Origin: Mya arenaria
Taxonomy: Eukaryota > Mollusca > Bivalvia > Myida > Myidae
Direction of reading: 5' to 3'
DNA length: 64,000 nt
Assembly (NCBI RefSeq): GCF_026914265.1
Contig: NC_069126.1
Span: 37,141,725 to 37,205,724, forward strand
Below, piece after piece: positions 1 to 10,661 of the stretch. The translations under genes and the position numbers were made by a program. Under the pieces are notes generated by a model. That model had not been told where the DNA came from and ran no database searches. It saw only the letters and a program-made list of their open reading frames with translations. How positions within the stretch are numbered: position 1 is the first letter of the stretch; every line of letters starts with the position of its first letter.

Positions 1-5
1 ACATT

Positions 6-71
6 CCAGTATCAGAATCAGTTATTTTGCTCTCACTGAATCAAATCAAGACTGATTTTTTCATCACCTGG
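6..71 (-). ncRNA. C/D-box snoRNA-like, diverged relative at the window edge
   Basis: About 66 nt with box C GTGATGA (67-61), box D CTGA (15-12) and a short stem CCAG / CTGG. It shares the block CAGTGAGAGCAAAA with the copy at 2118-2195, so it belongs to the same family. The sequence before box D, ATAACTGATT, pairs with 10 nt of 18S (AATCAGTTAT); the fifth position would be A107. The pairing is short and the stem weak, so function is uncertain. Confidence 0.5.
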
Positions 72-187
72 TATGCTTGCTGAAAACATTGTGTAGGGAT
101 GCAGCTTAAAATGTTTTGTTGAATCACATTCATCTGCATATTCCATTATACATCTACATGTACTATTAACAGCCCTACTTTTGAGAT

Positions 188-264
188 GTGTTCTAATCAG
201 ACTCATTAAATCAGTATTTGCTCTCACTATAAATAGAGATCAAGAATATCATCATTTAGAACAC
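188..264 (-). ncRNA. C/D-box snoRNA, U57/snR51-like (predicted 18S Am99 guide), copy 1
   Basis: A 77-nt unit on the same strand as RPS19, downstream of its exon 4 and so presumably intronic. Box C is ATGATGA (255-249) and box D is CTGA (200-197). A perfect 9-bp terminal stem, GTGTTCTAA with TTAGAACAC, closes it. Just upstream of box D is ACTGATTTAATGAGT, whose first 14 nt pair perfectly with the universal 18S segment CTCATTAAATCAGT; the last T can wobble with G. The fifth nucleotide before box D pairs with A99 (human numbering), a known 2'-O-methylated site guided by U57 in vertebrates and snR51 in yeast. The unit also shows a GTGAGAGC block resembling the D'/C' region. Strong on sequence; expression unknown. 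Confidence 0.85.
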
Positions 265-679
265 TTTGAAAGTACAATAACTTACAGGGAAAGGTGACAT
301 CATCGAGACAGAACACCGCCAAAACAACTTAGGAATGTGACTATATTGCCAAATTCACAGTTCACTCAACTTTTGATGTCTGCTGCATTATAAAGAGTAC
401 AAAGAATGAAAACAAAGAATACCTATTATATATATTAAAGTTTTGCATCCAAGAGTGACCAAGTGGGAATACTCAATATATGATTGTGTTCCCAGTGGGT
501 CTGGCTTCTATTTCGTAAAGTAATAAGTATGCCACTGAATGATATCAACACTTTCATTGCAATCCCAACACGTTAAACTTAAATTACTAATTTCAGAATG
601 AATCCTGATTTCAAGTGAGAGTTTTTATACTTTCTTTTACACACAATTGTTCCTACAATCACTTAATCACAGCCTCCAC

Positions 680-755
680 ATGCCAGTGTCAGAATTAAAT
701 CAGTTAAAATTAATCTCACTTTGTAAATCAAGACCAATCTATCATCATCTAGCAT
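680..755 (-). ncRNA. C/D-box snoRNA-like, diverged relative, shifted guide
   Basis: 76 nt with box C ATGATGA (748-742), box D CTGA (692-689) and a 7-bp terminal stem ATGCTAG / CTGGCAT (one G-U pair). The sequence before box D is TAACTGATTTAATT, which pairs with about 13 nt of the same 18S segment as the canonical copies but with box D moved, so the fifth position falls on A102 rather than A99. The first nucleotide next to box D is unpaired. Could be a functional guide for a different nucleotide or a degenerating copy. Confidence 0.65.
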
Positions 756-861
756 ATTCGCAGGAGCTGTTGAGCATACATCATTGTATCGAGGAGGTTA
801 AAATTGGCAGACACTTATTCTGCAGGACGAACAGGCTCTTATATGGAATCAAGTTCTCAAT

Positions 862-938
862 GTGTTCTTATCAGACTCATTAAATCAGTTTTAGCTCTCA
901 GTAAGCATAGAGATCAAACATATCATCATTTAGAACAC
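862..938 (-). ncRNA. C/D-box snoRNA, U57/snR51-like, copy 2
   Basis: 77 nt with the same plan as the copy at 188-264: box C ATGATGA (929-923), box D CTGA (874-871), and a terminal stem GTGTTCTAA / TAAGAACAC with one mismatch. The guide AACTGATTTAATGAG is intact and gains one more pair with 18S than the first copy. Here the internal D' box is a canonical CTGA (in ACTGAGAGC). Conservation is concentrated in the boxes, the guide and the stem, as expected of a functional snoRNA paralogue. It is about 670 bp from the first copy in the same presumed intron. Confidence 0.83.
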
Positions 939-1771
939 ATTTAGAACAGTTAGGTTTTTTTCTTTTCATGAATTTAGGGAAGGGGCCTGGAGCCTATGAA
1001 CAGATTTTTTGTTGCATTTAGTAAAAACCCAAAGAAAAATGTCTATAATGTGCATGTTTAACTTATATTTGCAACTTCATCTGATTATCTCTACTTTAAT
1101 ATGTTTGAACTCCTGCTAGATAGTACTGCTCACTTTAGTGTAATCACTTAACTTTATGCTAGTTGAATGGCCAAAAGAACATGTAACTGACTTTTTTTCT
1201 TGAGACGCCTCTAATTGAGAGACATTTTTCAATGGTTTAATATAAGCAAATTACACAGCAAAATAGATAGAATACAGGATGTCATAAAAAAAATAATTTC
1301 ACACTGCTTTGTCTTCCCTTTACAGTTCAGTAATCTTCTCTGCTGGTCAAGGGACTCAGTCTATAGGATAATTATTTTAATAAATCAAATTTAACAACCA
1401 TGTGCATTTGCGTTACTTCCCCAATGTAAGATGCTCAATTTTTGAAGCAATGTAATATTTTGATTTTTTTTTTCATTTGTAGGTGAAAAAACTATGCTTA
1501 TTTCTGAATATAGTTAAATAAAAGGTAAATAAACTGCACATTCCACGTTCATTTCAAACATTTAATAATTACTATTTGGGCATCATATCTAATAATAGAT
1601 TGTTTTAAGTATTGAGATGGGGATTTGATTTATTGGTCTCTGTATCAGAAAGTTTCTGGCTCAATCCCACTCACAAATTCAACGATTTGCACCAGAAGCT
1701 TATCATTAAGAAACAGAAACTGTTTTCAACCACCTGCTGATGAACTAAATCTGAGTTCATTGAATATTTAC
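939..1771. other. RPS19 intron sequence, no feature seen
   Basis: AT-rich sequence between the snoRNA cluster and RPS19 exon 4. I looked for the missing RPS19 C-terminal exons on the minus strand here and found none. Confidence 0.6.
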
Positions 1772-4700
1772 CTCCATAGATTTTCTCAAAAGATCCAATA
1801 CCGGCTGGTGATCTGATGTACAGATGTCTGCAGATTGAGGCTGAAATATGATGACAAACAGAATATACAGGTATAAATGTGCAAACAAATTGATTGTTAA
1901 AAATCCATTAATTTAGTTTACTACATTATGTCATAAAATGTGACTTTTGCACTAATTTAAGAACAGATACTTTCGTATTTGCCAGTTCAAAAATAACTTT
2001 TAGGGAACAGTTCGAGAAAAGTAGTAATTAAAATATCCTGTGTTAAACTTTATGATTAAAAAGGGCAAAGCAAGTGTCAGTGGTTAATGTAACCAACTTA
2101 ATGGTTTAATGTCAGAAGTGTCCTTATCAGACTCATTAAATCAGTTTTTGCTCTCACTGACAATAGAGAACATAGGTGATCATCATCTTGAACACTGAGG
2201 AGTAATGTTTTGAGAAACATTTTATCTATATATAAATATATCTGTATATTTCGAGTATTGGTATCATACAGTGTAAAACGAGATTCAAAGTATGAAGATT
2301 TAAAATCAAACAAATAAAAGTTACCCTGTCTTAAAAATTCAAGAAATAACAAGAGCTGTCACAGTATGTGACGAATGCCCCCATGCCTTTACGTGTCAAA
2401 TACATATGGCAAGTTATTTTAAATTGCCTCTGAACATAAAAAAAATACCACCCATACTTGACAACCTACACTGTTATGTCCTTATATTCAGAATTCCCTT
2501 GTGAATAAACACTTAGTGTATCTTTCACCTTAGAGGTAGGGACATGGGTCTTGCACACGACACGTTGTCTTCGTATGTGGAACACATGTAGCAAGTGATT
2601 TTAAAATCTGTCCATACAAGGGAAAGTAACAGCCCTGACACGACAACCTATACTCTATGTCCTTATATGCAGCACTCCATTGTGAATAAACACTAAGTGT
2701 GACCTTGACCTTTGAGGTAGGGACACGGGTCTTGCAGGCAACACGTCGTCTTGGTATGTGGAACACATGTGGCAAGTTATTTTAAAATCTGTCCATACAA
2801 GAGAAAGTTACAGCCCGGACACGACAACCTATACTCTATGTCCTTATATGCAGCACTCCATTGTGAATAAACACTAAGTGTGACCTTGACCTTTGAGGTA
2901 GGGACACGGGTCTTGCAGGCGACACGTTGTCTTGGTATGTGCAACACATGTGGCAAGTTATTTTAAAATCTGTCTATACAAGGGAAAGTTACAGCCCGGA
3001 CACGACAACCTATACTCTATGTCCTTATATGCAGCACTCCATTGTGAATAAACACTAAGTGTGACCTTGACCTTTGAGGTAGGGACAAGAGTCTTGCACG
3101 CCACACGTCGTCTTGGTATGTGGAACACATGTGGCAAGTTATTTTTAAATCTGTCCATACAAGGGAAAGTTACAGAGCCGGAAGGACGGTGCGATTTTAA
3201 TATGCCCACCTTCGGGGGCATAAAAACAGGAGTAAAAGAACATGACTTGTCTAGTGAAAATACAATATTGTTCCTACTAAGAAAGTAAGAAACCATGCCC
3301 ATCTACATGCATCATTTATTATTCAGGGTATGTCATAAAGCATCAGAAGTGAACATTTTTCCTACATGTAACAAGAACAGTCATATCCCTCACTAAATGT
3401 GCAGCATCCTTTACAATTGGACAGAGCATAGGAATTGAACAAAGGGAGTCCCTCAAGAAATACCACATCCAGAGTTAGGATTCTTGTACATTGTTCTTTT
3501 ACTCGGTATGATCTGAGTGCTGCAGACAAAACTAAAGAATGAAAACTTACAAATGGGCAATAAAATGTATTGAGTATGTGCATTGTTCTTTACCTGAATA
3601 TACTCAATCTGTATATGGATCTTGAAGTTACATAAAAAAAAATTAACAGAATTATGCCGAACAAACATAAAATATTGTAGCCGGAGTTACGTTTACTGTT
3701 GACTGCACCTTTCCTAAATATGAAAACTTATTATGAAGTTTGAAGTCATTATCTCAATTTTTCCCCCCATCAAAAATAATGTATGAAAATGGACAAGGGC
3801 AATACCTTAAAATACCACAGCCAGAGTTATGGTTCCTTTTCACATAACTTCTCAATATGATCTCTCTGTATATGATGCCAATACCTCAAAGACTTTTAGT
3901 TGTTATTTTTCCGACAAAAAAGACAACCACATCCTTTTCTAGGTACCCCTCACCTTTACCCGGGGATAACAAGTTAAATACCTGCTCTGATGAAGTACCA
4001 GTCAGGCTCATAGGGAGACAGTTCCTTGAACATGCCAGTCTTCACAAAGTCTGTCCACTCTGGGACCTTCATCTTCCCGGACCTGTAAAACCAAACAATG
4101 TTACCTTCCAATGGTACACATGTAGAGACTAATGCCAAGGTTTGAATGTATTTAATGTATATAAGCTTAAGGTACCTGTATATTTTAAGCTTTCTGGCGA
4201 AGCCCATCAGCAATACATCAGTGATTTTTTTCACTTTTTTGTGAAACAGCCCATGCCTTTTCTTGTGAAATTTTAGCGTGTTAAAGTTCAAAATTAACAA
4301 ACATTGAAATCTTAATTCTGAAATACAAGAGTGTTAATAATACTCGCACATACAGCCTGATTTAGTGTCTGTATTGATATTAAAAGGATAATAGACAACA
4401 ATGAAAATTTGATAATTGCATACTTATTAAATGCAAAGAGTTACAGATAACAGCTTTGTCAACTTTTTTTAACTTTGAGGTACAGTGTTTGGGTCAGAAA
4501 GAATTGGTGTAATGACACCTGCACAAGATTGTTTATGATCAGGTTTAAGAGACAACTGAGTTGACTGTGTGGATAAAGTATAGGGTTGAAGAGACTGAGT
4601 TGACTGTGTGGGTTCTTCATTTTCAATAAAGGGCACACAATTGGATGTGGATGTGGAACACGAAAGTGAACTGATGACAGATTGAGAATGATTCACCACG

Positions 4701-5721
4701 GTCATTTGTAAATGTCATGTTTAAAGGCAGAAAATATTGTTGGTGTACCGGCAGCGTGGATCTTTTTTCTGATAATTCTTGCCAATTCTTGACATTTTGC
4801 CGATAAATATCAATTTGTTTACAAATTTTGCTAAGTCATTTTGCTCCGCGTGACTGAGGACTAGGAGCGTTTGCTTGATCGGGTATCGATAAAAACTTTC
4901 ATGCGGTATCTTATATGTATGCGAATTCGCAATCGCAGATAGGTAAATATTTCAACTAAAATCAAAGTTTTACACAACTTTTACAAATCTGTACGCTGAT
5001 TTAATAGAAAAACACTTTGTTCACAGGTAGCTCTTGGGAATTGTGAATTTTTCTTCACATTTTTGTGAATTTTTAGCGTTTTTGGCGATTGTGAAAAGGC
5101 CGATATTCGGCCTTAAATTGTTAGTAAAAAAATCACCAACTCTTGCAGATTAGATCATGCATTGAGGCTTCTTTCCGATGATACCGACTCTCACACTGAA
5201 ATTCTCCCGGGTCAAATCTGACGCATACTACACATTTAAGACGCGTCAATTTTGGGTCATTTACGATTTCTGTGCATCAAAACTAATATACGAAAGCCAA
5301 TATTTAGAAAGTTCATTCAGAATTTGAGAATTGTTGCAGAAGAAATTATGAAAACTAAGGGATTTAAATTTCAGGAAAATGCACTTGCCCGTTTGGGCAA
5401 CCACCATGGAATTTGGACTTGTCCGAAACAGTATTTACTTGTACCGGGCTTCGGGCAACCCAGTTACGACCAAGACTGTTTAAAGGTGATTAATGATCAA
5501 TACTAGTAAGCAAATTACAATTATCAATACAAAAAATTACAATTTCCAAAAGACAAGGAGACCTTGCTACTAAACGTTCAGCAAAGCTGCTCAGACAAAT
5601 TGTCAAACTTCCTGTTCTTAAGAGCACCCAGTATAGGTTTCTCCAAAACTTACTTTTTCAGAAAGGCTGCAAAAGCCCTGGTGAACTCATGACTGCTCAC
5701 GTCTTTCACCGAGATGCCCAT
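1772..5721 (-). CDS. RPS19: Ribosomal protein eS19 (RPS19), 5' part; gene continues beyond the left edge
   Basis: Component of the 40S ribosomal subunit needed for 18S rRNA maturation. Three coding exons are visible on the minus strand: 5721-5654 (starts at ATG directly after an AG acceptor, reads [19 protein letters not shown]), 4082-3982 ([16 protein letters not shown], then [14 protein letters not shown]) and 1840-1772 ([18 protein letters not shown]). Each has AG/GT borders and the phases join cleanly (68, 101 and 69 nt). Together they give about 79 residues that follow animal eS19 closely (human: VKDVNQQEF, SGKLKVPEW, ARHLYLR, KIYGG). The remaining C-terminal exons (from RQRNG onward in the family) are not found between 1 and 1771, so they should lie left of the window. 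An ATG at the very start of the second exon matches the vertebrate gene structure. The introns host snoRNA-like sequences and a mobile element. Identity is secure; nothing indicates a pseudogene. Confidence 0.95.
2118..2195 (-). ncRNA. C/D-box snoRNA, U57/snR51-like, copy 3 (RPS19 intron 3)
   Basis: 78 nt lying between RPS19 exons 3 and 4, about 280 nt upstream of exon 4. Box C is ATGATGA (2186-2180) and box D is CTGA (2130-2127). The terminal stem begins GTGTTC / GGACAC (one wobble) and is weaker inside. The guide AACTGATTTAATGAGT is identical to the other canonical copies, so the predicted target is again 18S A99. The region between box C and D' is diverged, showing that the copies are not recent duplicates. 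Confidence 0.82.
2351..3226 (+). mobile_element. Tandem-repeat-bearing mobile element, copy A (Helentron/HINE- or pearl-like)
   Basis: Starts with AAGAGCTGTCACAGTATGTG and ends with a stem-loop ATGCCCACCTTCGGGGGCAT followed by AAAA. Between the conserved ends lie about four tandem units of about 181 bp, the first degenerate. The same ends bound the copy at 61519-62993 and, in reverse and without repeats, 44823-44981. A 5' conserved segment, central tandem repeats and a 3' hairpin are what bivalve 'pearl' elements and Helentron-derived HINEs look like; the family assignment is inference. Compared with the other large copy it lacks about 50 bp near the left end. It sits in RPS19 intron 3. Each unit carries TGACCTTGACCTTTGAGGT. 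Confidence 0.75.
3227..3981. other. RPS19 intron 3, no feature seen
   Basis: AT-rich sequence with short unconvincing reading frames on both strands. Nothing recognisable. Confidence 0.5.
4083..5653. other. RPS19 intron 2, no feature supported
   Basis: Contains open frames of about 80 codons on each strand (4469-4705 minus, Ser/Thr-rich; 5252-5506 plus). Neither resembles a family I know and neither has convincing splice context. No snoRNA boxes were found here on the RPS19 strand. Confidence 0.45.
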
Positions 5722-6030
5722 CTGAAATAAACCCTTTTGTTTATTATTCAGGGGTTATATTGATTTACAATTGTGTGATAATATAAGTCCTTGCAAACCC
5801 GTTTTAAATAAAGCAACTATGGAAGCAACAAATGGACTTAAGGTTATCAATGTTGTTATTTCACATGCATGTCTAAAAATCTAAGCAACGGTATGGGTTC
5901 ACTAAATTTAGGACAACATATATGTCTTTAATACAAAATGTTTCACATGAAAATCTGATTCAGATGATACCAAAATATTTCTCTCTGACAAGAGGGCTAT
6001 GTTTCACTATGTGAAGAAAGACACTGCTTA

Positions 6031-6514
6031 GGCCTTAAAAAAAAAATTGTTTGTTTCTGGTTACATGCCCAAAAAATATTGGATCGGTAGGTAGTTTTTT
6101 TTGTTTTTTTCTCTTTCTCTGGCAGTCAACTTCAACATCTTCTTTTCTGCCATGTAACTCATCGAAAAGGTATTTTATAGGTTGTCCTTGTTCTTCACAC
6201 TTTATTTGTTTGAATCCCAATGCACAATGAGTGCAAGGGTATACATTTACTGCAATCAGGCATGTTAATTTCGTCGCCATTCCGGTCTACTCAAGGGGCA
6301 TTTTGTTGTCAGGAAAAAAGAAATAATGCACCGGTTGGTGCTGAAAAAATATCTAGTTGTTAAATTTAGCAAATGGCATAAATTTCGGACATTTTTTTTC
6401 CGGATACCGGATTTTTTTGGCAAGTGATTTTTTTGCAATAAAATATTTTGAGTCGGTGGCAAATAAATTGAGTCGGTCGGGTAACCAGAAACAAACCTAT
6501 TTTTTGTTAAGGCC
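6031..6514. mobile_element. MITE with TTA target duplication (PIF/Harbinger-like)
   Basis: Terminal inverted repeats of about 35 bp begin GGCCTTAA, run through an A-tract and reach TTTGTTTCTGGTTAC on the left, mirrored by GTAACCAGAAACAAA ... TTAAGGCC on the right. Both ends are flanked by TTA (6028-6030 and 6515-6517), the 3-bp duplication typical of PIF/Harbinger. No transposase is present. It lies in the presumed RPS19 intron 1. Confidence 0.75.
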
Positions 6515-7785
6515 TTATAAACAACTTTTGGGTAAAAACCCCAATGGACATGTTTAACAGTAGGTCATTAGTCCGCACCCTGGGACGGTGCTGACTATAT
6601 TTCATATAGCTCAACTTAGGGACCAGTTATCAAATTGCTAAAGAAAGTTGTTGATATTTTTAAACGCTGCACGATAAAATATGATAGGCTGTGTTTTAAA
6701 TGTTTTATTTCATTGATAAAGAAGTGTAAAATTTTATCAGCCCTGAATAATGTTAGTCTTAAATTATTCATTTTAATAAATAGCTCTGAGTTTCAATTTC
6801 GAAAGAGACAATGGTCTGGTTCAATTGAAAAGTCTGATGAATAAATTCAATATTGGACAACAATGTAATTATACAAACATAATAAATTTAAGGTAATTAC
6901 TTCACCCTAAAAGTCTATAAATAGAACAATAATTACCTTAAAAAGTGACTAATTCGAAGGGGAATAAAATATGTTTCCTTGTCAATAAAGCCAGACAAAA
7001 ACCTTGCTTCTTGTGTCAAGTTTAAGTAAGATATTCTAACAATATGGAATTTTCACTCTGCAAAAAAACTGATGTTGTAGGCCAATGGAGACTTCTTGTT
7101 GTATTTTTTTCTTAGGTCACCTTAGGAAGCTTCCTGGGAAGTTTTATTGAATTTGGCCTCATGGTTTAAGAGAAATAACAACTGATGACAGACAAAGACC
7201 CATCCCAATAGCTAACTTTGAGCACAAACCCTCAGCACTTTGAGCTAAGGTAAGCTTAAAATGCATTTTTACGAAAGTACTTTCAAATTCAATATAAATG
7301 GCATTGTAAATAATAAAAGCATCTTGAAAGCACTTGCCAAAGACTGGCTTTACCCAAGAAATGCAATAAATGAATACACACTCAACGTTTTTCATTGTTA
7401 TGGTTTTGTGTGCCGGTCTACTTTTATTGAGACAACATTCTTTGAGTATACAGTTTATACAAAAACGGTTAATGTTTCATTTGCAAAGAACACGTGTGCG
7501 ACATCAGGCCCGATGGAAGTTTCTCCGGTAAGTAGTAACTTAGTTACCTAAAGGCTGAAATAGTTTACTCCACCCACTTTCCTTCAACATCATATGGATC
7601 CGTCCAAATTAAACATTTATTGTTTCCTTTTAATATTAGGGTAAAGTTAATAAAGTAGTCTGTAAAATACAAACAATTGTTTCTTTTCTGGATTATTAAA
7701 ATATTTCACTGAGCTTAAAACCATTTATGTATGAGAAAAACTATTTTTTCTGTAGTATATTTACAAAAAGTTGCTTTCTACTCAC
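6515..7785. other. Presumed RPS19 intron 1, no feature supported
   Basis: AT-rich. An open frame of 96 codons at 7261-7551 (plus) has no recognisable domain and is probably chance. Confidence 0.4.
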
Positions 7786-7807
7786 ATTTACGGGTCGCAA
7801 AAGGAAG
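7786..7807 (-). promoter_or_regulatory. Candidate RPS19 transcription start and non-coding first exon (TOP motif)
   Basis: Ribosomal protein mRNAs start at a C followed by a pyrimidine tract (TOP). On the minus strand 7807 begins CTTCCTTTTGCGACCCGT and is followed after 22 nt by a strong donor, GTGAGT. The coding exon 2 acceptor is about 2 kb downstream, and a short non-coding exon 1 is usual for RPS19. The flanks are CpG-richer than their surroundings. This is inferred from motif and spacing only; other starts between 5.8 and 8.3 kb are possible. Confidence 0.4.
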
Positions 7808-8395
7808 TACAACGGGGTTCTCTTGTTGAAAATCAGAAAGCAAAATAGTTGTTTTGTAAATTTCGCAAAAGGTTTAATTACACTTTAAAATATTGACTTT
7901 TATCATTTATGGCTTTTTAAGACGTAGTAGGGGCATAACTTAGAGACGTGCGACGTAGGAGTCGAAATATTTAAGATAAAAAAAATTATATTTAAAGTCG
8001 ACAAAGCAAGATACAGTAAACATAAGTTCGTAGTGCCCTTTAATCAAATATATTTATCATAATGTATAGCAACAACAAATGTACTGTATTATGTATAACA
8101 GCTAGAAAGGGTGTACAAAGTATTAAGACATATATACTAATAGCATAATACTTGCTAGTTCAAACTTAACACATAAAATATATATTTAATTTAATTGAAA
8201 GAACAAATCATCTACAGTATCAGCAACCGGGGAGTATGATTGATCAGTGTTATGGGTCCCAGTATAAACTCATGACAGAAAAATCAACATATATGCAACT
8301 TTAAAATTGCTGCCGACACTTCCGTGATGCGGTCACGTCTTGTGTTTACTTCGACACACGTGTGAATGATACATTTTTTATTTGATAGTTTTATA
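7808..8395. other. Upstream flank of RPS19, nothing recognised
   Basis: Contains a short CpG-containing patch around 8290-8370 (CGGTCACGTC, GACACACGTGTG) that could be regulatory, but no gene start can be tied to it. Confidence 0.3.
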
Positions 8396-9408
8396 AAACG
8401 GACATCTAAATACTATTAATACTATATTCAACGATTTGCACTCTTCACGGCCATGCGACATTGATAAATTGGTCGAAGAATTTTCGTCTGTCGTGCTTAA
8501 AAGTGCAGACCCGTATTTTAAGAAAACGTATTTATTGCAAAACAATAGTAATAGTTACATAAATAAATCCTCAAATGCCTGGTTTGACCACGAATGTTTT
8601 ACGGTCAAAAAGGCGTATTTAGAGGCACTCAATAACTTTAACGTATATAAATCTGAATCAAATAGATCAGTTTTGTGTGATAAAAAGTGTGCATTTAAAA
8701 CGCTTGTTAAAAAGAAAAAGAGAGCGTATAGAACGCGTAAAGCTAAAGAATTGTGCGAGTTGCGAAGTAAAAAACCAAAAGAATTCTGGAACCACTTTAA
8801 ATCTAAGAAACCCAGTCTTTCAGACAATATTGACACCGAAACATTTAAGGAATACTTTGCCGGTCTGTTCAATGATATACGCTCTACACAAATAGACGAA
8901 ATAGATAATTTTATCAACGATACTGATTTTAATATCGATGATCCCACATTTGAGGCACTTAACGCTGCCATAACTCCTGAGGAAATTCGTCTTGGTGTAA
9001 AAGGTATTAAACGTAATAAATCCTCATGTCCGATTGATAATTTACTAAATGAGTTTTTTTATCGATACTATAGATATTTTAATCGGTCATTTAACGGACT
9101 TGTTTAACATCATTCTCGACGGAGGTTATTTCCGTTTAAGTCGTAACCGTACAATCACTGTCGTGACCACTAATCATCTGCATTTCCATAATGTATCTAA
9201 ATAACTAGATAAACAGCTGCTTATATCTATTATTATCAATATTGTTATACGTGAACATTCTCCATATTTCTTGAGCTATCTTGAATTGTTATTGATATTG
9301 GCTACCTTGTAACGATGATCACACGCATGAATATTTTGTTTAATTGTATATATTTGTTTGACGAGATGCTTTGTTGCATAAGTCGAAATAAACTTCTGTT
9401 CTGTTCTG
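8396..9408 (+). mobile_element. Broken CR1-like non-LTR retrotransposon (LINE)
   Basis: An open frame to 9107 encodes the linker between endonuclease and reverse transcriptase typical of CR1/Jockey-group LINEs: NAWFDHECFTVKKAYLEALN, then KKKRAYRTRKAKEL, then RSKKPKEFWNHFKSKKP, a DNIDTETFKEYFAGLF block and the start of the RT domain (ITPEEIRLGVKG). The first part of RT motif 1 (DILIGHLTDLFNIILDGGYF, 9073-9132) follows in another frame, so there is a frameshift near 9060-9072. The catalytic RT core is absent: after 9132 the sequence passes into what looks like the element's 3' tail, ending AAATAAACTTCTGTTCTG with about three TTCTG repeats. It is thus 5'-truncated, frameshifted and internally deleted. 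LINE assignment is firm, the exact clade is not. Confidence 0.85.
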
Positions 9409-9445
9409 TCATATTTAGACCGAGTCTAAGAATACTGCCTCATTG

Positions 9446-9995
9446 TCTGACACACTGTCAACGCAAAATCTGAAGTTTGAATGTGTATCGGATGAGTGGC
9501 AATAGGTGCGCGGACCTTTTAACACCCACAAAAGTTGAAATTCTTAATGATTAAGCCTAGTACTTAATGATTGCCTATCTGCAATTTCATTGGCTGGAAA
9601 TGTAGGTTGTATTCTAAGAAATGTTAACTTATTATTGCACCCTACCGCCTTAACATTCTGACACACCAGACGTTGCTTCGAAGACTTAGGTAATGAAAGA
9701 GGCAGTTTTATGGTAAAATTTACGAAACCAAGGGTACTGTTTTTGGAATAGTTTTTACGTACGTATATAATAGTTATATGACATGAATTTTAATGATTAC
9801 GAATAGGCGGAATGAGCGTAGGGAATAATACTTCAGGTCATCTAACTGTCATCTATCGTATTGGCTGATCAACACATTGTCAACGCAAACTCTGCTAAAG
9901 GGAGTACATGTTAGCTAGGTGAATGACGGTAGGCTGACCTTTAAACACCCGCGAAAGTTGATATTTTTAATGATTAAGCCTAGTACTTAATAATC
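9446..9995. repeat. Diverged direct duplication (about 130 bp, copies about 420 bp apart)
   Basis: Copy one about 9446-9580 and copy two about 9868-9995 share CACTGTCAACGCAAA / CATTGTCAACGCAAA, a GACCTTT(T)AACACCC block, and an almost identical stretch containing TTAATGATTAAGCCTAGTAC. Probably two members of a repeat family or a local duplication; no coding content seen. Confidence 0.6.
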
Positions 9996-10317
9996 GCATT
10001 TGATTTATGTCGTTTGGCGTATTTTCGTGTGTTTTTTTCACTTTCCGATGCGAAAATACGATCATTACGAAATGGCAGAAATCAGCCACCATACGCTAGA
10101 ATGTTGACAATCTGTTCAAAGTGTTCCGTAGGGTTTAGCAATCCCATATAATTGTAGCTTTTTTTCACACAAAAAATCCTCTTTATATATTTTAGAACTT
10201 TATAATTATGCTATGTGGTGCACTAAGATCGATATCTTAAACATTGTGGTGTCAATGAGTCGGTTATGGAGCCGATAAATCGTTGTGGTTCTCATGCTTT
10301 GTACTGGCGAAGTTTAA

Positions 10318-10657
10318 AGATGCACTCTTACTCCCAAAAAAGATTTACCACAATTAATACTATTGTTTTATTATTCCATAAAGATGAATAAATGTCAAAA
10401 ACAGTGGTTCTTATGAAGGATACCGAGTTTTATTTGGAAAACAATGTGCATAAACACGGTATTTCTACCTCATGAGACTCAAGTAGATTACAATAAATCA
10501 TTTAATATTTTTTGCGTTTTCTGGCAATAATCTTGTTATCAGTGATACATATTTTTCATAAATGCATTATTTAGTTAGTAGTCAAAGCTAGGTTTATCAT
10601 TCAAAATTGATGTTTGTTATACATGTGTATGTACTGATTTTTAATAAGAGAGTCACT
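10318..10657. mobile_element. MITE flanked by TTAA
   Basis: Ends are imperfect inverted repeats: left AGATGCACTCTTA, right TAAGAGAGTCACT. Both are bordered by TTAA (10314-10317 and 10658-10661), the target duplication of Kolobok and piggyBac. 340 bp, no coding sequence. Related ends occur at 16327-16818 and 45053-45358. Confidence 0.65.
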
Positions 10658-10661
10658 TTAA

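Noticed and set aside
33-2352. Conserved peptide-like stretch TDLMSLIRT in several minus-strand frames, first taken as duplicated exons
   Set aside because: Conservation is in C/D boxes, guide and terminal stem at the RNA level, not in codons; explained as snoRNAs.
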